This document shows positions 43,901 to 55,713 of a DNA stretch of 64,000 nt, one piece after another (within the stretch, counting starts at the first letter, position 1; every line of letters begins with the position of its first letter). Location: the NCBI GenBank assembly GCA_002049455.2, contig KV918851.1, forward strand, positions 186,001 through 250,000, in the 5' to 3' direction. The notes beneath the pieces are model-generated. The model did not search any database and was not told the DNA's origin. It worked only from the letters and a program-made list of their open reading frames with translations. The position numbers were made by a program, and so were the translations under genes. This DNA is from Porphyra umbilicalis. Taxonomy: Eukaryota; Rhodophyta; Bangiophyceae; Bangiales; Bangiaceae.

Positions 43901-44951
43901 CCACATATCCCGCGCCAACACCCACCGCCACCAAGGCGCCGCCGACGCCTCCATGCCGACCTTTGCCCACGAGCCCGTTGACGCGCACGAGCCGACCCAG
44001 CCGACATTGTCCATCACGGCGACCACGACCCTGACGACCACGCTGACAGCGACGCAGTCGACGGTTGCGAAGCCTTCCCGGGTGCAGCACGGCGGGGGGG
44101 AGCACCGACCTGGCGCGTCAAAGCCGACTACAACCGCGACGCCGAGGCTCACACCGTCGTCAGCGTCGTCGCTGCTCCCCACCGCCAAGCGCGCGGGGTC
44201 AAGCGCCGTCCCGACCGACGACGACGCCACGCGGCCCTCCTCCCCCACGACGGCCACCGAGCACCCGCTGCCCACCGACATCCGCCGCCCGGTGGCGGCG
44301 GCCGTCAAGCGCCAGACGGCGGTCGAAGAACAGCAGCTGTGCGTGGCGGCGCAGCAGCAAGAGCTCCTCAATTCCTTGCTCGCCGTCCACCAGCCGGACA
44401 AGCAAACGAATACGGGAACGTCGCAGTCGCCCGCGGCAAGCAGCCCAGAGCACAGTGATGTCGCTGACAACAAGTCGACCCACTACGCCCGAGATATTTC
44501 TCTTCTCTTTCTCTTTTTTTTCTGCTTCTGTCTGCTCATGCTTTTCTCTCTCTGTTGTTTGCTGCCTGCTCCGCGTGGGCTAACGCACACGTGTGCCACA
44601 ACAGCATTGAATGTCACCAAACCAAGCGGTCGCAATCTTGACAAAGTTTTCCGCCTCCCCCCGCGTCACTACCCCCGAGCCCCCACCCATTCAACCCCAC
44701 GTTCCCCACCCCCTGATGTAAGAAAAATGCTGCGCGCAGACACACCGTGCCGCCCGGCCAGACGCCCCGTCAGCCCAGCACGACCCACTCAGCACAGCCG
44801 CCCGCACGCCACGCGCTGGGAGCCACCCATTCCGGCTGGCGGTCACAAACCCATCCGCGCTGCGTCACGAAACTTGTGGAAGGCAAGATACCGAACGAGA
44901 TCCCGAAATCTCACGAACGACAGACACCAAATAGCAATTGAGTGTACTTAA
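40984..44951 (+). pseudogene. Decayed MULE transposase, interrupted by a hAT element
   Basis: Segments in order on the plus strand: MEPFEAAPARGYRLNRYVF through the insertion at 41509; TGHWFAGCTAYNNEHSHRF and HVFDNLQLDPTSTRAQLDK (42269-43127); RECGFHGQTIPLVGTAVTE, LTADFCAAQADCAAITLAK and LRGCSVHYQRSVQRI (43137-43529); then DWSVWASQDVIRHMLFPR and VPANTNKQESRHH. The 'FLRGC-VH-QRSV-RI' block and the 'TN-x2-ES-x-HH' end are typical of MULE transposases. Damage besides the hAT insertion: a frame change near 42270-42285, another near 43127-43137, and an in-frame TAG at 43530-43532. The C-terminal part (about 44080 on) is Thr/Ser/Pro-rich and followed by a pyrimidine-rich tract at 44490-44560 that reads as Phe/Leu/Cys. 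Some frame changes could be unrecognised introns. Confidence 0.55.
41509..42260. mobile_element. Non-autonomous hAT-type element, 752 bp
   Basis: Ends are CAGGGGTTGTCAGGATAT and, read inward from the right, CAGGGGTTGTCATGGATAT (one-base offset). GTCCCCAC flanks it at 41501-41508 and 42261-42268, a perfect 8-bp duplication. CAGGG-starting ends with 8-bp duplications are diagnostic of hAT. Near both ends the motif GGATAY/RTATCC is repeated many times (about 41520-41690 and 42060-42250), as for hAT transposase-binding sites. No transposase is encoded. It disrupts the MULE transposase and is therefore younger. Confidence 0.85.
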
Positions 44952-46861
44952 CGTTATGGTGCTTTGCTGAGAGATGGAGCACGCACGTTTGCAAGTGCAA
45001 GCGTTTGCCGAGATGGACCGATGTCAGGATGTCCATCAGAGCGTCTCTCACCTGGCTTCGGGGGACCGATAGCGTCCTAAGTGCAATAGCACCTGGCATC
45101 ACAGGAGAAAGCCTCAGCCAACCACTGGCACATGGTAAGACGTGGGACTGAGGGCTTATCATGCAGCCAATGACTTCTCATGATTCAATGTCAAGAGCAC
45201 TGCCCAAACCCTGTCAGAATGCAGGTTCAATGAATGTGACCACGTGCCCATTGGCTGCGTCAGGCGACTTAGTTTCACAGTATTTGAGCCGGGTCTCCAC
45301 GGTCCAAAATACAGGGACTGGGCACCTGTGCCATCTGGTGCCCCAGAAGAAACGCAGTTGGGCTGGATCTAGTCACTGCTGTACCCTTCATCAATGGTGA
45401 TTGGTCAACAATTGTCAGTGGCACGTCTCGATGTCAATGAACGAAGGCGATCTACTGGTCACGGGGCTCACGCGGTCGGAGGACCGATGAACGGCTCGAA
45501 CGGACAAAAAAGAACTGCAAGAACTCCTCAAACGTCATGCATGTTCGGAGGCCGATTCAGCCTCTGCGAGCAAACATGAGGGGCCGGTTAGGGGGGCCGC
45601 TCCTGACGGCACCGCTGTGGCCGGTGGCTTAAGATGTCTTGTCCTGATTAGGCCGTCAGCGTGCATGTTCTGACATCGTTTCACAAAGACCACAGCGGGT
45701 GTCAGCCGGTACTTGCCACCGGGTCACTCAGAGTGCGGTTTTCCAGCTGCGGTCAGCCTTTGTCTGCCCAAGGGCCCGGCGGACCTGGTCGGGATGCTTG
45801 ACATGTCACACATCACCCGGTGATATCATGGGTCTCCCTGCAGCACGGGTCAATGCTCGCAGTGGTCGGGTGTGCATGTTTGTTTGCGCAAACGTGCATG
45901 CGCCAATTTTCCGCAGAGCACCATATGAACGTTGCACGCAGGATGAGCATTGTCAAGGATCCCGCACCCAATCCCTTTGAATTCCCTGGCCTTTAGGACA
46001 GGGTGCTCTCAAAGTGTAGTCATGCACACATATACTTAGATAACGGGACTTGATCTCCGTTTCAGAGGTGGCAGTCTACATTCGTGTTCTCAGGGATCTG
46101 AGGGCGTGTCAGCGTTGGAAGGGTCGCGATGACGCTAAAAAGCGAATAGAGTTACGTGGCTGAGAAGGACTGTCCTGCCACAAGGGTCACAGGGCCCGGA
46201 CAACGTCTGCCCCTCTGCCCCCCCCACCGCCCCGAGTCGCGCGCGGCGACCGCGCGCAGCGACTTCCGGGGTTCGACGCGCCCACGATGACCCGCGGGTG
46301 ATCGTGCCTGCGCGCCGTCTTCTGTTCCGGCGGCGCGTCGGCGGCTGCTGACGCAATCTAGCCGCGGCTTTAGGCGACCCGTCGCGCGGCGATCAGTCCA
46401 ACCCGCCCGCCCGTGCGCCGTGTCGGCCGCCCTGCCCGCCGTGCGCAGGTGCGCTGCGCGGCGGAGTGACGACCCGTCCTGTAGGCGTCACGCGACGCCG
46501 GCGGGCCGCCGCCTCTGCGGTGGCGGCGGCGGAACCTCTTTCCCCGCCCCACGTTCTCCCCGCCACGGCAGCGTGGCTGTACGTGCCCCCGTGCGCGCTC
46601 GCGGCTATGGAGCCGGCCGGCGTGCATGCGTCGCCGAGCGCGCTACCGCCCTTAATGCCAGGGTATTGCACGCACGTGCCTGGAATCCTAACCTGCACAT
46701 CCTGCGCGAAAACTATCCCTAGGGCAGTTCCAGTCTGCTGACGTGGAATCAGGTCACCGTCAGCACTGGGGTTCTATAACTCTTGGTTCTTGCCATTAAA
46801 TTACAATAGAAGGCCTTTCTTGCGTCCTCAAGCCCCCCCATGTCCTCCAAGCTGGGGTCGT

Positions 46862-47975
46862 GCATCACGCCCCTTTTTCGAGGGCAGTGTGGGCGATGCA
46901 CGGCCACTCACGCCCTTTGGAACGCCCCGCTGACAGGCACGCCCCCTTTCACGCCCCGGACTTACTTTCAAAATGGCCGACAAAAGTTGAACGTTACCAT
47001 CAATTAATTCACTGCACCCTGCTCATGTGGCATCCAGGGCACTGTACTTATGACTTCGGTGGGCAACATATTAAGTACGAAGATCATGCCCAGTAAGAAA
47101 GCAGAATACGCCCCTGTCACGCCCCATCAGATCGGGGCGTGCAGGGCATAACACGCCCAAAACACGTGAAATTGCACGCCCCATGCGTGCATTTTAGCAC
47201 GCTCCAAACGTACTGCACAATAGGCTTGTTGACTGCGCCCCGATGTTCGGGGCGCTGGTGCATAATGCGCCCTCGAGCGGCCTTTGAGCGCTCAGTGCGC
47301 CCTGAGCGCCCCTCAAGTGCCCGTTGTAGCACCCAAAAGTGATCAGGTAGCCCCCTCTTGTTCTGACAATCTTGACATTGTCTCGTGGTAGCAAGCGACC
47401 ATCTGTGATTGTCTCCATGCGTGTGAAAGAAGTACTGTTCACGGTCATCCACAAGCCTCAATGCGTCTGCGTGCCGCCCGCAGCGGCGGTCCCAAGGACA
47501 AAGAAGAGAACAGCTGAATATGTCCCAGGTTGTGACGTAGGCAACCAGACCGCCTGGCCATGAGGAGATGAAATACACGCACAGGCTACACAGTCACGCC
47601 GACCTTTACACGTCTGCAGCCATGGCCATGTAGAAATCCTCGGCAAAGAAGTCTTGCAGTCATGAGAGGTGGATGAGAAGGATGCTGCTGCTCTGGCGCC
47701 AAGACGAGGGCCATCGCTGCTGCGATGGCCACCTCCCGACGGGCGCTTCCCACCGTACCGCTGAGGCAGCTGCAGCTAGGGCCGCTGCGCCCACAGAGGC
47801 TGCAGACAGTGTCGTTGGTCACTTGGTCGACCCCGTAGTTAAAATCTTACGACAATAAATAGTCAGAGCGCCCAGTAAGGCGCCCAGAAAACCATGGGCG
47901 CTGGGCTCTCGAGCGCCCTCTGAGCACCAATTGAGCGCCTATAATGCGCCCCAAAAGAGCGCCCTGGGCGCACTC
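46862..47975. repeat. Two clusters of CGCCC motifs with palindromes
   Basis: ACGCCCC or GCGCCC and their complements occur densely at 46862-47330 and again at 47870-47975, with about 540 bases between. Two are in palindromes: GCGCCCCGA-TGT-TCGGGGCGC (about 47235) and ACGCCCC-ATCAGAT-CGGGGCGT (about 47119). The pattern is that of subterminal motifs at both ends of a DNA transposon, but I found no credible terminal repeat or duplication. Confidence 0.4.
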
Positions 47976-48126
47976 AACAACCCTACTGCACAACCCTACT
48001 CCAAGCTCAGGCGAGGCCCCCGATTCCCGCATCGCCGGTAGACTGTCAACCCGCATCGCAACGATGGCTGGGATTGGAACTCCGATGCGCATCGGATACT
48101 GCATCGAAATCGATGAGCGATGCGGT

Positions 48127-48589
48127 CGATGTATTGCTGACCTCCAAAAAATGGCGGTTGCAGAGAGAAGGGAGGCAGAGCCGACGACAGGGCGTAGAAG
48201 TGAAGTCGAATTGGCTGTTCGACAAGCCACGATCGAGCTATTGGCTGAGAGTTGCCGCCAGTAATCTTGCAAGCCAATCACCGTGTCTTGCAGAAGTCAC
48301 GCAGAGCCATGTCAACCCACAATGAGATTTCCTGAGATTTTTGGGCCGCTTGCTTGGGCCTGAAGAGGGCATGGAGAGTGTTCTGGGCCAGATCTGTGAT
48401 TTCTCATGAGATCAGCACATTTCTTCAGATTTCTTGAGATCCTGATGTGCGTTTACAGTGCGCAGAGCTGCATGGGGAGACTCTGTAAGGAACTCAGATG
48501 ATTCCTAGCCTTTCCATTAGTCCACGTACGCTGTTGAATGATTGCAACCACTCTGCAACCGCCATTTTTTGGAGGTCAGCAATACATCG
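48127..48589. repeat. Perfect 39-bp inverted repeat, 385-bp spacer
   Basis: Arms at 48127-48165 and 48551-48589, beginning CGATGTATTGCTGACCTCC and ending GGCGGTTGCAGAG. They match at all 39 positions. The spacer contains several TGAGATTT/AGATTTC motifs. It may be a small foldback or MITE-like element, but the flanks show no clear duplication. Confidence 0.75.
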
Positions 48590-48640
48590 GGCGAGAAAGA
48601 TCGACTTTAGTTGCAGTTGACAGAAAATAGGACGATGGGT

Positions 48641-48686
48641 GTGGCACGCTCCGAGGCTGTTCGTGGCGCTCCGCGCCTTTTTCGTC
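48641..48686 (-). repeat. Dispersed motif, inverted copy
   Basis: On the minus strand: AAAGGCGCGGAGCGCCACGA, then ACAGCCTCGG and GTGCCAC. The same core occurs on the plus strand at 54957, 59508 and 62417, where it opens long GC-rich repeats. This copy lacks the long repeat. Confidence 0.6.
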
Positions 48687-49618
48687 AATGTTGATTTCAT
48701 CGAAATCTACCCTTCTACCGGTGGGGACGCTCAAAAATACGGCGAAGTGCCACGCTTGACGGTTCTGTGCTGCAAGTCTCTGCGGTCATCCGCTTTGAAA
48801 ATCTTGCCGCAACCCTGAAGAGGGTCACGTCCTCATTGGTTTTGACCATCCTGACCGGGACAGCCGAGTTGCTCGGCCGGATTATCATCAGTTCAGCAAC
48901 CAGACACTTGCTCGGGCCGCAACTGGTTGAACCATTGGCGTCACCTGAGCCGGGTACCCGACCCTACTTGCCGTTCAACAAAGTGGGGTTTAAATAGGGT
49001 TCCCTCGACGGCAAAAAAATAACGACATCACGCTTCAAGCCAGCCTTTCCGCAGCACTTCTTAGCTGCATTGCAGCCAAACAATTGGTGCCGTGAGCCCT
49101 CCCGATGTCGATTTATGCAGCACATCCAAGGTGTGTGGTGCACAAAAGCCCGTTTCTGTCGCACAAGTCAGCTCGTAACGTGTTGCACAGCGATGTGCTG
49201 CACCTCGGTTGTCTCCTGAATCATTCACGTGCAGGTTCCGTCGATTGGGTGCTGCATTCCCAGCCCGTCCACGCAGCAGTTTTTCCCTCTTTGACGCAGG
49301 ATGTTCACCATATCTGTGCGCTGCACTGCCAAAGTTGCACAGCACCAGAATGGGAATCTCATGCACCAAAACGCCTCGGCCGGGTCGATTGTTTGGCCAC
49401 TGAGGGAACCTGTGGTTGACCGCACTGTGCAGTGCGGTCGAGTCCGGACGAAGGACATCCGTCTCTTCGATTGGGCCGCGAGGCTCAAGGTGCGTCTGGT
49501 GTTGCCTTGAGCTGTACGGTACCGTGCGTCGTTGCTGCTGCTTCATGCTCCTTTCCCCACCCTCCTCTCCTTCACCGCGATAACCCTTTCTTGCGCCGCT
49601 CTCGCCTGCTCGCCTTCC

Positions 49619-52600
49619 ATGGTGTCGACCGCAGGAGCCTCCTCCTCCGTGCCTATGGCCGACGGCGTCTCGGCATGTAGGGAGTACGGTCTGCCCGCGG
49701 GTGAGGACACGGCCGCCTGGGCCGCCCTAATGCGCCCCTGCGTGGGGCACCTGCAGCAGATCAAGCCGGCCGGGATCATGGCGTGCATGTCGCGCCTCGC
49801 CAACAAGGTGACGGTGACCGCCGTGTCCGTTTGGTTGCACTGTGGCTTACACTAACAGCCACGGCCGCCGGCGGAGCCCGTGTGCACGCCGCCCGTCGCT
49901 GGGGACATGCCGCTGGTGAGTCAGCCCGAAAAGGGCTGCTGCTTCTTCCCCCTGCGGCGCGACGAGTCGGGTGCTGCCTGCTGGGAGGTACACATTTTTC
50001 GGGCTTCACCGGCGGGGGAGCTGCCGGCCGTCGCTGGACGCTGGGTGATTGAACTCGTGCATCTCCCAAACCGGGGGGACCCGCTGCGGTTTTGTGCGGC
50101 GTCCAAGGCAGACGCGCGCGAGTGGCATCGGCAGCTGCGGATGCGAGCGGCCCCGCTGGTGCTGGTTTGGACGCGGCACGTGGGCGTGGCGGGCGGCGGA
50201 GGCGGTGGCGGCGGTGGGGTCAGCCCGACGCTCGACGGGCCGGCGGCGGCGAGGCACCTCCTTGTGATGGACGCGCTCACCCGTGGCGCGGGCCACCTGG
50301 TGGCCGCCGGCGCGCTGGAGGGCGTGGCGGGGGTGGCGGAGTTTGTGACCGAGGTGACGCAGAAGGAGACGTCCAACCTCGCTGCCGCGGCTGGCCCTGT
50401 CGTCGGCGTGGCGCTCCAGTCGGTGTGTTTTGCGGCGCGCGTCTTTGCTGCCGCGCAAGGCGTGTTCGAGGCGGCCGCGCAGGCATCGGCGGATTAGGAC
50501 GACCTGCACAATGTAAGTCGTCGGCTGCTCGTCGCCCTCAAAGACGTCCGCAGTGACGCTGATGTGGGGGGAGCGGAGCTGCTCCACCTCCTGAGCCGCC
50601 TCCTCGCCGACATTGAAGCGGCGGCGGGGGAGCTGCACCACCTGGTGCGGTCCCGGCGGCAGCGCGCATGGCTCGCCTGCAGCGCGTCGTGCCGGGGAGT
50701 GGAGGTCGCTTCCGACTTGGGTGATCGGCTGTCGCAGAGCCGGCGGAACGCGAACGGGCTGTTGGACCAGCTGGTCCTGGCGCTGCAGCGCCAGACGGCG
50801 GTCGACACAAGCTGCATTCTGGCGGCAGTTGGCCCGGACGCGCAGCTCGCGGCGGCGGCGCGGGCGGGCTGGCAGGGCTTGCCTGAGCTGCCCGAAGACA
50901 ACAGCATTTTCAACGACTGGGATGACCCGTCGTTGCCCGCTGCGAGGCTGTACGACGCGGTCATGCAGTCTGGCACAACGGCCGCGGCGGTCGTGGGCGC
51001 TCACGGGATGGGCGGCGGTGGCAAAACGACGACATGCCTACTTGTGGCGCACAAGGTCTCTTTGGAGAACGACGGCCGGCTGCGCTTCCCAGACGGCGTG
51101 CACTGGACGCAGCTGTCCCGGCACGTGGGGTTGGCGGACGTGCGCGCGCAGCTGTGCCACCTGGCAACCACCCTGTCGGGCGAGCTAGTGGAGGCGATCG
51201 ACCTCGAGTTGGCCATCAAGCGCCTCAAGGCTGTCCTCAAGGACAAGGCGTGCCTCGTCATCCTCGACGACGTGTGGCACGAGCCGCGGGCGGCGCCTTT
51301 CGTACGCGCGCTGGCCCACTCTGAGGGCTCATCGCTACTGTTGTCGTCGCGGAGCGAAGACATTATCAACGCATGCGGCCGTGGTCGCAATGTGCTTTGT
51401 ATCAAGGTCAGTGAGCGGCACGGCACCGACGCGGAGAGTGTGCTCGTCACGCACGCCGAGCGTGGCGGCGTCTCCGCCAAGGACAAGACCGTCGAGCGCG
51501 TACGGCGGGCGGTGGAGCTGTGCGGCGGGCTGCCCCTCGCGTTGGCCGTGTTCGGCTCACTCGTACGCGGTCATGCACTCAAGAGCCCTCACGAGGGCGG
51601 GTGGGCGGCCACCCTCGACCAGGTCGGCAGCCGTCAAGGCAGCCTGCTCACCCAGTCGTCTGGTATCGACCTCGAATATTGCTGCCTGTCGGATTGCCTG
51701 CACGCCAGCTACACGGCGCTCAGAGAGGACGATGACGACCGGCCACTGCGGGTGCGCAACTTTCGCGCGCTGTGCGTCGTGCGCACCAAGGACCAACTCC
51801 CGTGGACCGCACTGGCGGCGCTGTGGAACGTGGAGAGTAGGGCGGCCGTGGCGGTGATTGCGCGCGACTTTCACGCGCGGTCGTTGGTGTCGCTGCGCGG
51901 CTTAGGCCCGGGCGAGACGCTGTCCCTCAGCCTCCATGACCTCGTGATCGACTTTTTGGCGGGCCTCTTTGAGACTGACTCTGCGGGACAAGCGGCGTGC
52001 TACAGCTTGATGGTGGAGCGCTACTGCCAGCGCAACGGCATCGCGGCGGCCGGTGAGGGAGTTTCCCTCGGGCGCACGCGCGTGGCACTGCGGGCACTGT
52101 GGTTGTTACTCTCGGACGGGTACGTGGAGCGCGCGCTGCCCCGCCTGCTTGTGGCCGCGGGCGCCGCTGACGAGCTCCACCTGCTGCTGTTGGACATGCG
52201 CTTCATCGCCTCGCGGGTGGAGGCGGCGGGTGGCCACAGCGGCTTGTACCGTTCCGATTGCTGCCACGCGGTTGGTGTGGCCGTGCTGGGCGATGTTGTC
52301 ACTGTGGTCGAAGGCGCCGTGGTGACCGCGGGTCGTCCCCTGAGCGCGCGGCTGCAGCAGGTGGCGTGGGAGGTGGCCGCCAGGTTTGGTTCCCTGTTGT
52401 CGGACGGCGCCACGGAGGCCGACCGGCCGGCCCTCACCTATCTGTGCCAATCGGCGCGTGCCTACCTCGTCTCCCCGTTTGTCGAGCTGCTTGGCGCGTC
52501 CCGCTTGCTCGTACCCCAGGAGCCACGCGTGCTGCCCGTCTCCGAACGTGTGTCTCGTGTGTGCGCTGCCTTTAAAGCGAGCGGCGGCCTGTTTATTGTC

Positions 52601-54724
52601 ACCGCACACTGTCCCGGTGAGGCGCCCACCATCCTCAACGTCTGGGACGAAGATAGTGAAGCGGGGGTGACTGCGTTCGAGGGCCACGTCGGGGAGGTGG
52701 GGTGTTTGGCGGTGGTTGGCGGCGGCGCGTCTGGCACTCCTCAACTTGTCATCTTTGGGGCAGGCTGCGCTCTGCGTGTATGGGATACTGAACACTGGTC
52801 CTGTGTGGCTGTGTTGGAGGGCCACACCAAGGCCGTGCGCTGTGTGACAATGGTGACCGCTTGTGGAAGCGACACGCCGGCCCGTCTTGTGTCGGGTAGT
52901 CGGGACGGGACGGTGCGCGTGTGGGACGCTGAGCGCTGGTCGGCGGGGAGCGTGACCGTGCTGGAGGGTCACACCGAGGAAGTCACGTGCCTGGCGGTGG
53001 TCAACTATGGCCAGTGCGGGAGTCGGGTGCTCGCTGCTTCGGGGTCGAAGGACAAGACTCTGCGGGTATGGGACCTGCATGACGGCGAGTGTGTGGCCGT
53101 GTTGGAGGGCCACGCGCACAGGGTGATGTCCGTGGTGGTGGTCGGCGACGACGGGAGCGGCGCGCCTGTGCACGTGGTGTCGGGATCCGTGGACCAGACG
53201 TTACGGGTGTGGAGTGAGGCTGAGCGCTGGTCGTGCACTGCAGTGTTGGAGGGCCACACGGAGCCGGTCGACCACGTTGCTGTGGTGCGCAATGGGGCAT
53301 GCAGTGAGCCCACTTGGATAGTCTCGGCATCCCGGTGGCCCCGTGCTGAAAGCTACGCGTTGCGCGTCTGGGACATCAAGGACTGGTCGTGCGTGGCACT
53401 TTTGGAGGGCCACACCCAAGCGATCACCGGCTTGTCGGTGGTGGACGACGTCGCGCTCGCTTCCCCACGGTTGGTATCGGGGTCGCGGGACAAGACTGTG
53501 CGGGTCTGGGACGTGGCCGCCAAGTCGTGCGTGTCGGTGCTGGAGGGCCACACCCGCCAGGTTACCGGGCTGGCGGTGGCCAGTGGCCGTAGCTGTGGCA
53601 AGCCGGCGCTTGTGATATCGTCGGCGGGTTACGACAAGGTGCGGGTGTGGAACCTGGCGGCCCGGTCAACGCGAGTGGCGTTATCCCAGCACGCGAAGTC
53701 TGTGCTGTCTCTGACGGCGATGGGCGACGGCGGGCTTGATGGTGCTGCGGTGCACTTGATGTCTGTGTCGAAAGACGAAATTGTGCAGGTATGGGACACT
53801 GGCACCTGGTCTCATGTGGCGGTCATGCCTTGGCCCTACCAATTGCACCGTCGTGTCGCTCTCTTCGACGGCAATGGGTGTGGTGTGCCCACCCACGTGG
53901 TGGCGCCGATGTTCAGGCAGATCTTCGTCTTGGATATGGCTGGCACGTGCTTGGCGAAGTGGTGCGGGCACACCTCCATTGTCGTGGACGTGGCGTTGGT
54001 AAGCGGCGCTGATGGCCGTGCCGCCGGACGCGTGCTCTCGGCGTCGACCGACAAGACGATAAGGGTGTGGGACGTGGACAGTGGCGCCTGTCTCGAGGTC
54101 ATCCACTTTCCCGACAGCTTGAAGCAGCTGGAAGTGCTCGACGCTGGCGAGAGCGGCTCACCGGTGCGCTTTGCGGCCGTTGTTGGCCCTGATTTCGGGG
54201 TGGGCCCGCACGTTGTGCATGTCACGTTCCTGGGCCAGGCATCGACGCGCATCTTGGGCGGCGCACGAAGGCATGCCATTGACTCTGTTGCGGCCGTGGG
54301 TGGCGGCGCAAGTGGGAGCGCCCCGTATCTGGTGTCGATTCTTGACGATGGAACAGTCCAAGTGTGGGACTGGGAGCGCGCCAGCTGCTTATACGTTTTC
54401 AAGGAGTCTGTGAGCTGGTCGCGATGCGCGTCATGGAGGCCCCGCCCACCGATGGGGACGGGGCGGCCGAGTGGGGTGCTCGGTAGCGACGGAGCGGCAG
54501 CGGTCAACGACGCGGCGGTGGCCGGCGGGTCTACCGCCGCGTTTGAGGACGCCGCCGTGCTGATCGACAGGAGTGGTGCCTGTGCGCTCGTAGACTGTCG
54601 ACAGCTGACGCTGCGGTGGCTGCCCGCCCCGCCCAGTGCGGCGTCGGTGTGTTGCCTCCCTGGTGGGCGGTTGGCATGGGGGTTGAGGGCGGGTGGGGTG
54701 TACGGCGGCCAGATCACATTGTAA
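49619..54724 (+). CDS. NLR-type protein: PH-like, helical bundle, NB-ARC, WD40 repeats
   Basis: Probable STAND-class NTPase sensor. ATG 49619 (MVSTAGASSSVPMADGV); phase-0 intron 49808-49858 with branch-like CTAAC before CAG. Exon 2 begins PRPPAEPVCTPP. Domains in order: a PH-like domain ending FCAASKADAREWHRQL (to about 50135); a helical bundle resembling the MLKL/HeLo-type N-terminal domains (about 50280-50810; SRRLLVALKDVRS, LLSRLLADIEAAAGELHHL); NB-ARC with P-loop GMGGGGKTTT (51007-51036), Walker B LVILDDVW (51254-51277), SSLLLSSRSEDII, CGGLPLALAVF and LHDLVIDFL, replacing MHD; then about 12 WD40 units (52620-54420) with near-repeating VLEGHT and KTVRVWD. An in-frame TAG stands at 50495-50497. 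A 36-nt GT-AG segment ending exactly there (50462-50497) keeps the frame if removed, so the gene may be intact. About 1,680 residues. Confidence 0.8.
49808..49858 (+). other. Intron 1 of the NLR-type gene
   Basis: Donor AAG|GTGACG, acceptor CACTAACAG|CC, 51 nt, phase 0. The sequence across the intron has an in-frame stop just before the acceptor (CAC-TAA), which supports removal. Confidence 0.6.
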
Positions 54725-54956
54725 AACCACCAGCGGCCCTCTGAACAACCATACGGGCAGAAAACGGCGGCAGTCAACCGCGGCGCCGCGGGTGCGTCCC
54801 AGGCGGGGGGTGTCTGTCACCAGGCGCAAGCCGGCCAGCACCCCCGTGGCGACTCCCGACACCGTCAGCTCACAACGCCCGCCGCATGAGCGGCCGCCGC
54901 CGGGCAGGCGGGGTTGCCAACGTCGGCGGCGAGCGCACGGGCGGGGTCTCGCGCGG
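54725..54956. other. Short spacer after the NLR-type gene
   Basis: About 230 bases, no gene or clear terminator-like element. Confidence 0.3.
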
Positions 54957-55672
54957 TATTAAAGAAGGCGCAAAGCGCAACGAACAGCCTCGGCAAGTGC
55001 CACTTGTGCAATGGATTTTCAAACAAAAATGAAGCAGCCACGATGCAGACGATCCCGAGCACGAGCGCTACTGTCTCAACAGCGCAACGCAGCCCCCGTC
55101 AGACTCGCCACAACCGCCACCCCCTCCGCTCTGACCCCCACCGCCCGCCGCCCGCTCTGCCGTGACAGTGCATGGCATGGCGGCTCGCCCGCCCGCCCGC
55201 CCGCCCGCCCGCCCGCCCGCCCGCCTGCCCGCGTAGGGCACGCGGCGGACCCGTCGATCGGGTCCCAACCGGCGACACGAGCTACTGACCGCCACCGTGC
55301 GCGGGCGCCCCCCCCCCGCCCCTCCTTCCCCCGTCTCCCACCCCCCCACCGCACCGCGCCATGCTGTTTCTGGGGCCGGTGGCGACGCGTGCGGGGACGA
55401 CCGCACGTGCGACGCGCCTCGCCGCTGGCGGCCGCCGCGGCAATAACGCCGCACTGCGTGGTCACCCCCGACCCGCCGGGCTTCTAACGGCATGCGGCGG
55501 CTGCGCCACTCCAACGCCGGCGGCGGCGCGGCGGTGGTGGCGGCGTGGGAAAGCCAGAGTTGGCGGAGCGCGCGCACGTGCCGCGGCAGCGGTGCCGCAT
55601 CATGGCTGTTGCCGCAGCGTGCGCACCGCCAGTGGGGACGCAATGCCGACTGCACGGGCGTCCTTACCGACC

Positions 55673-55713
<41 letters not shown>

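Larger units (their letters stand above)
40274..46721 (+). mobile_element. Mutator-like element (MULE) with 38-bp terminal inverted repeats
   Basis: The left end TAGGGATTGTGCTCGCGCAG at 40274 and the right end TAGGGATAGTTTTCGCGCAG (read inward from 46721) are inverted repeats; the inner 26 bases from TCGCGCAGGATGTGCAGG onward match perfectly. Inside, on the plus strand, lies a decayed MULE-type transposase (40984-44951). I could not find a matching 8-10-bp target duplication, so the outermost bases may be off. A hAT-type element is inserted at 41509-42260. The part from 44952 to 46683 has no gene. Confidence 0.65.
46722..49618. other. Intergenic DNA upstream of the NLR gene
   Basis: About 2.9 kb of moderate GC. 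Short minus-strand text such as METITDGRLLPRDNVKIV (about 47430-47380) looks partly protein-like, but no gene can be assembled. Listed separately: the ACGCCCC/GGGCGC motif clusters, the 39-bp inverted repeat and one copy of the dispersed motif. Confidence 0.4.

Noticed and set aside
47117-47822. Minus-strand frames with protein-like patches
   Set aside because: Patches are short, in different frames, with no convincing splice sites or domain.
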